A DNA stretch of 8,904 nt, from the NCBI GenBank assembly GCA_031266315.1, contig JAISBG010000296.1:1-8904 (forward strand), given 5' to 3'. Made by a program: the position numbers and the translations under genes. This stretch comes from Planctomycetaceae bacterium. GTDB taxonomy: Bacteria > Planctomycetota > Planctomycetia > Pirellulales > Thermoguttaceae. The notes beneath the pieces are model-generated. The model worked only from the letters and a program-made list of their open reading frames with translations. It was not told the origin of the DNA and ran no database searches. Positions 7,937 through 8,904 of this stretch are shown here, in pieces (position 1 is the stretch's first letter; each line of letters begins with the position of its first letter).

Positions 7937-8608
7937 TTATGAATTGTTATTTTTGTTCGGGGCGAATTTGAACAGGAATTTACAGCATAAATGACCATCA
8001 AGGCGGTTTTCCGTTTGTTCCACAGTGGCACCGTCGCCAATAAGCATCTGCATACAAAGCCGATCAATATAGCAAACTGTTCGCGTATCCTCCACCATTG
8101 AAATAAATGGACAATTAAATTTTTTCATTTCAATATTGCCTTTGGATTCCTTACATTCGATTAAACGTCCGTTGTGAACCAGAAAAGAAACAAATTCGTG
8201 TACCCGTTTTTTGGGAGTGGAAGCGTTCAATTTTCGGGAATAAAAATCGGCAATGTCGCCGGCAATATCATTGCCAATCTGGTGGAGTGTTTGCTCTCCA
8301 AGCCGCTTGCGAATCGCCCGCCACGCCGACGGAACAACAATATCTTGAATCCCCTCAAAAAGTTTCCGCATTGCCAAATCAGTTACGGAAAAAAGATAAC
8401 CCGGACGTCCACGACCGCCATTGTGTTCCAGTTTTTGCTCCAGCAACCCCATCGCAACCAATTCGTTGACTTGTTCATTGATCGCTGTGCGCGTTACATT
8501 CAAGGTTTTAACGAGGTCGGTAACTGTTTGAGGAGGTTTTCCAACCAACAATCGTATAATTCGTAATCCGGCACCGCTCACGAGGGGGTGTATATGATCT
8601 GGTGACAT
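7937..8608 (-). CDS. SufR-like winged-helix transcriptional regulator with C-terminal cysteine cluster
   Basis: This predicted DNA-binding regulator of 223 residues resembles the SufR group (DeoR/ArsR-like winged helix), known for sensing Fe-S cluster status and controlling suf operons. Residues 10-60 form a helix-turn-helix: LRIIRLL, then VTDLVKTLNVTRTAINEQV, then LVAMGLLEQ. The wing carries GGRGRPGYLFSVT at 64-76, a typical SufR-like feature. The C-terminal half has cysteines at 152, 166, 179, 185, 208 and 209. Cys166-X12-Cys179 and Cys179-X28-Cys208 fit the outer spacings I recall for SufR (C-X12-C-X13-C-X14-C). The expected third cysteine falls on Gly193, and Cys185 may replace it. The start ATG (complement of 8606-8608) lacks a visible SD. 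The gene converges on tssA, so it is probably not co-transcribed with the T6SS; a target could lie beyond the right edge. The regulator call is firm; the Fe-S sensing role is inferred. Confidence 0.75.
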   Translation of the reverse strand: MSPDHIHPLVSGAGLRIIRLLVGKPPQTVTDLVKTLNVTRTAINEQVNELVAMGLLEQKLEHNGGRGRPGYLFSVTDLAMRKLFEGIQDIVVPSAWRAIRKRLGEQTLHQIGNDIAGDIADFYSRKLNASTPKKRVHEFVSFLVHNGRLIECKESKGNIEMKKFNCPFISMVEDTRTVCYIDRLCMQMLIGDGATVEQTENRLDGHLCCKFLFKFAPNKNNNS

Positions 8609-8619
8609 GGGTAAATTCT

Positions 8620-8648
8620 AAAAAGATTTTGAAAAAGATTTCGAAAAA
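8620..8648 (-). repeat. 12-bp tandem repeat in the regulator leader
   Basis: Two consecutive 12-base units, AAAAAGATTTTG (8620-8631) and AAAAAGATTTCG (8632-8643), differ at one position and are followed by a partial third unit AAAAA (8644-8648). They begin 12 bases upstream of the regulator's start codon. The position fits an operator for autoregulation or an untranslated-leader element. A simple AT-rich slippage repeat is the alternative. Confidence 0.5.
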
Positions 8649-8710
8649 TGGGGTCAATCAAAGGGAAGTCGGCGATTGAAAGTATCAATTTTTTACTTTC
8701 CGGTAACTTA

Positions 8711-8720
8711 TTATCGATAA
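8711..8720. promoter_or_regulatory. Perfect palindrome TTATCGATAA, possible operator
   Basis: A perfect 10-base palindrome lies 103 bases upstream of the regulator start, in otherwise low-complexity AT-rich DNA. Dimeric winged-helix regulators bind inverted repeats, so this is a candidate operator. It does not match the CAAC-N6-GTTG operator I recall for cyanobacterial SufR, and a 10-base palindrome can occur by chance. Confidence 0.3.
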
Positions 8721-8818
8721 AAAAAATTAAAACGCAACATCTCGAAACGGAATTTTTCATTTTATTTTCATTTTTTTGAGCAACCGTCCAGTAAACGTTT
8801 TTTGATTTTGTAAGGAAC

Positions 8819-8904
8819 ATGAGGAACAAAAGGGACTTTTTAATCAATAGGGACGAGACAAACAAGGAACATTCTCTTAAAAACCTAAAATTCAAGTGTG
8901 ATGA
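8819..8904 (+). other. Open reading frame running off the right edge (doubtful)
   Basis: An ATG at 8819 opens a frame of 28 codons that reaches the window end without a stop. The peptide begins MRNKRDFLINRDETNKEH and is lysine- and asparagine-rich. It resembles no family I recognise. AAGGA ends only two bases before the ATG, too close for a normal ribosome-binding site. It could be the start of a gene divergent from the regulator or chance; the window is too short to tell. Confidence 0.2.

Larger units (their letters stand above)
8609..8904. other. AT-rich upstream region of the regulator gene
   Basis: These 296 bases contain no gene I can support. They should hold the regulator's promoter (reading leftward) and possibly that of a rightward gene beyond the window. 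Oligo-A and oligo-T runs are frequent, for example near 8719-8730 and 8753-8777. No convincing -35/-10 pair stands out on either strand. A leftward open frame of 105 codons spans most of it (complement of 8578-8895), but it overlaps the regulator start, has low-complexity Phe/Leu/Lys/Asn composition and matches nothing I recognise. The only ordered elements are the tandem repeats and palindrome listed separately. Confidence 0.5.

Noticed and set aside
8174..8566. 130-codon open frame on the + strand across the regulator gene
   Set aside because: It is antisense to the well-supported winged-helix gene and its translation shows no family features.
8739..8795. CAAC half-sites as a SufR operator (CAAC-N6-GTTG)
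   Set aside because: CAAC occurs near 8738 and 8782, but neither copy is followed by GTTG at the required spacing.
8578..8895. 105-codon open frame on the - strand upstream of the regulator
   Set aside because: It overlaps the regulator start, has composition typical of translated AT-rich non-coding DNA, and shows no recognisable domain.

Overview
This window carries one end of a type VI secretion system (T6SS) cluster, followed by a convergent gene for a SufR-like, probably iron-sulfur-sensing, transcriptional regulator. The T6SS calls rest on family signatures read from the translations. By eye the DNA has a GC content in the mid-forties. Recognisable Shine-Dalgarno sequences are sparse: only tssL has a strong one and tssM a moderate one. 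No rRNA, tRNA, CRISPR array, transposase or phage integrase is visible. Sparse SD use, an unusual T6SS gene order without tssJ, and a SufR-like regulator next door would suit a member of the Planctomycetota or a relative. That placement is a weak inference.

Layout, left to right. (1) 2-217, + strand: the 3' end of a DUF4280 PAAR-like protein, expected to cap the T6SS spike. (2) 218-317: a 100-base gap without a convincing promoter. (3) 318-7836, + strand: a tight run of four genes, tssK (baseplate adaptor), tssL/DotU (inner-membrane component), tssM/IcmF (large inner-membrane component) and tssA (ImpA-type assembly factor). tssK/tssL and tssM/tssA overlap by ATGA, and tssL/tssM are separated by 54 bases, so this looks like one translationally coupled operon. 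(4) 7837-7936: a short AT-rich convergent gap. (5) 7937-8608, - strand: a winged-helix regulator with a C-terminal cysteine cluster. (6) 8609-8904: an AT-rich leader with 12-bp tandem repeats and a perfect 10-bp palindrome. An open frame of unknown meaning runs off the right edge.

How the genes work together. TssL and TssM build the trans-envelope anchor, TssK docks the baseplate onto it, TssA primes and coordinates tail growth, and the PAAR-like protein tips the spike. Sheath (TssB/C), Hcp, VgrG, TssE/F/G and ClpV are not here and would have to lie upstream or elsewhere. The most unusual component is TssM. Its cytoplasmic domain has the usual position and surroundings, but the nucleotide-binding loop has lost the Walker A signature. 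Its N terminus appears to hold only one membrane segment, and it has a roughly 110-residue proline-containing tail after the usual C-terminal domain. No TssJ lipoprotein gene is present. I do not see a wholly new system in this window; it is better described as a divergent T6SS membrane-complex module.
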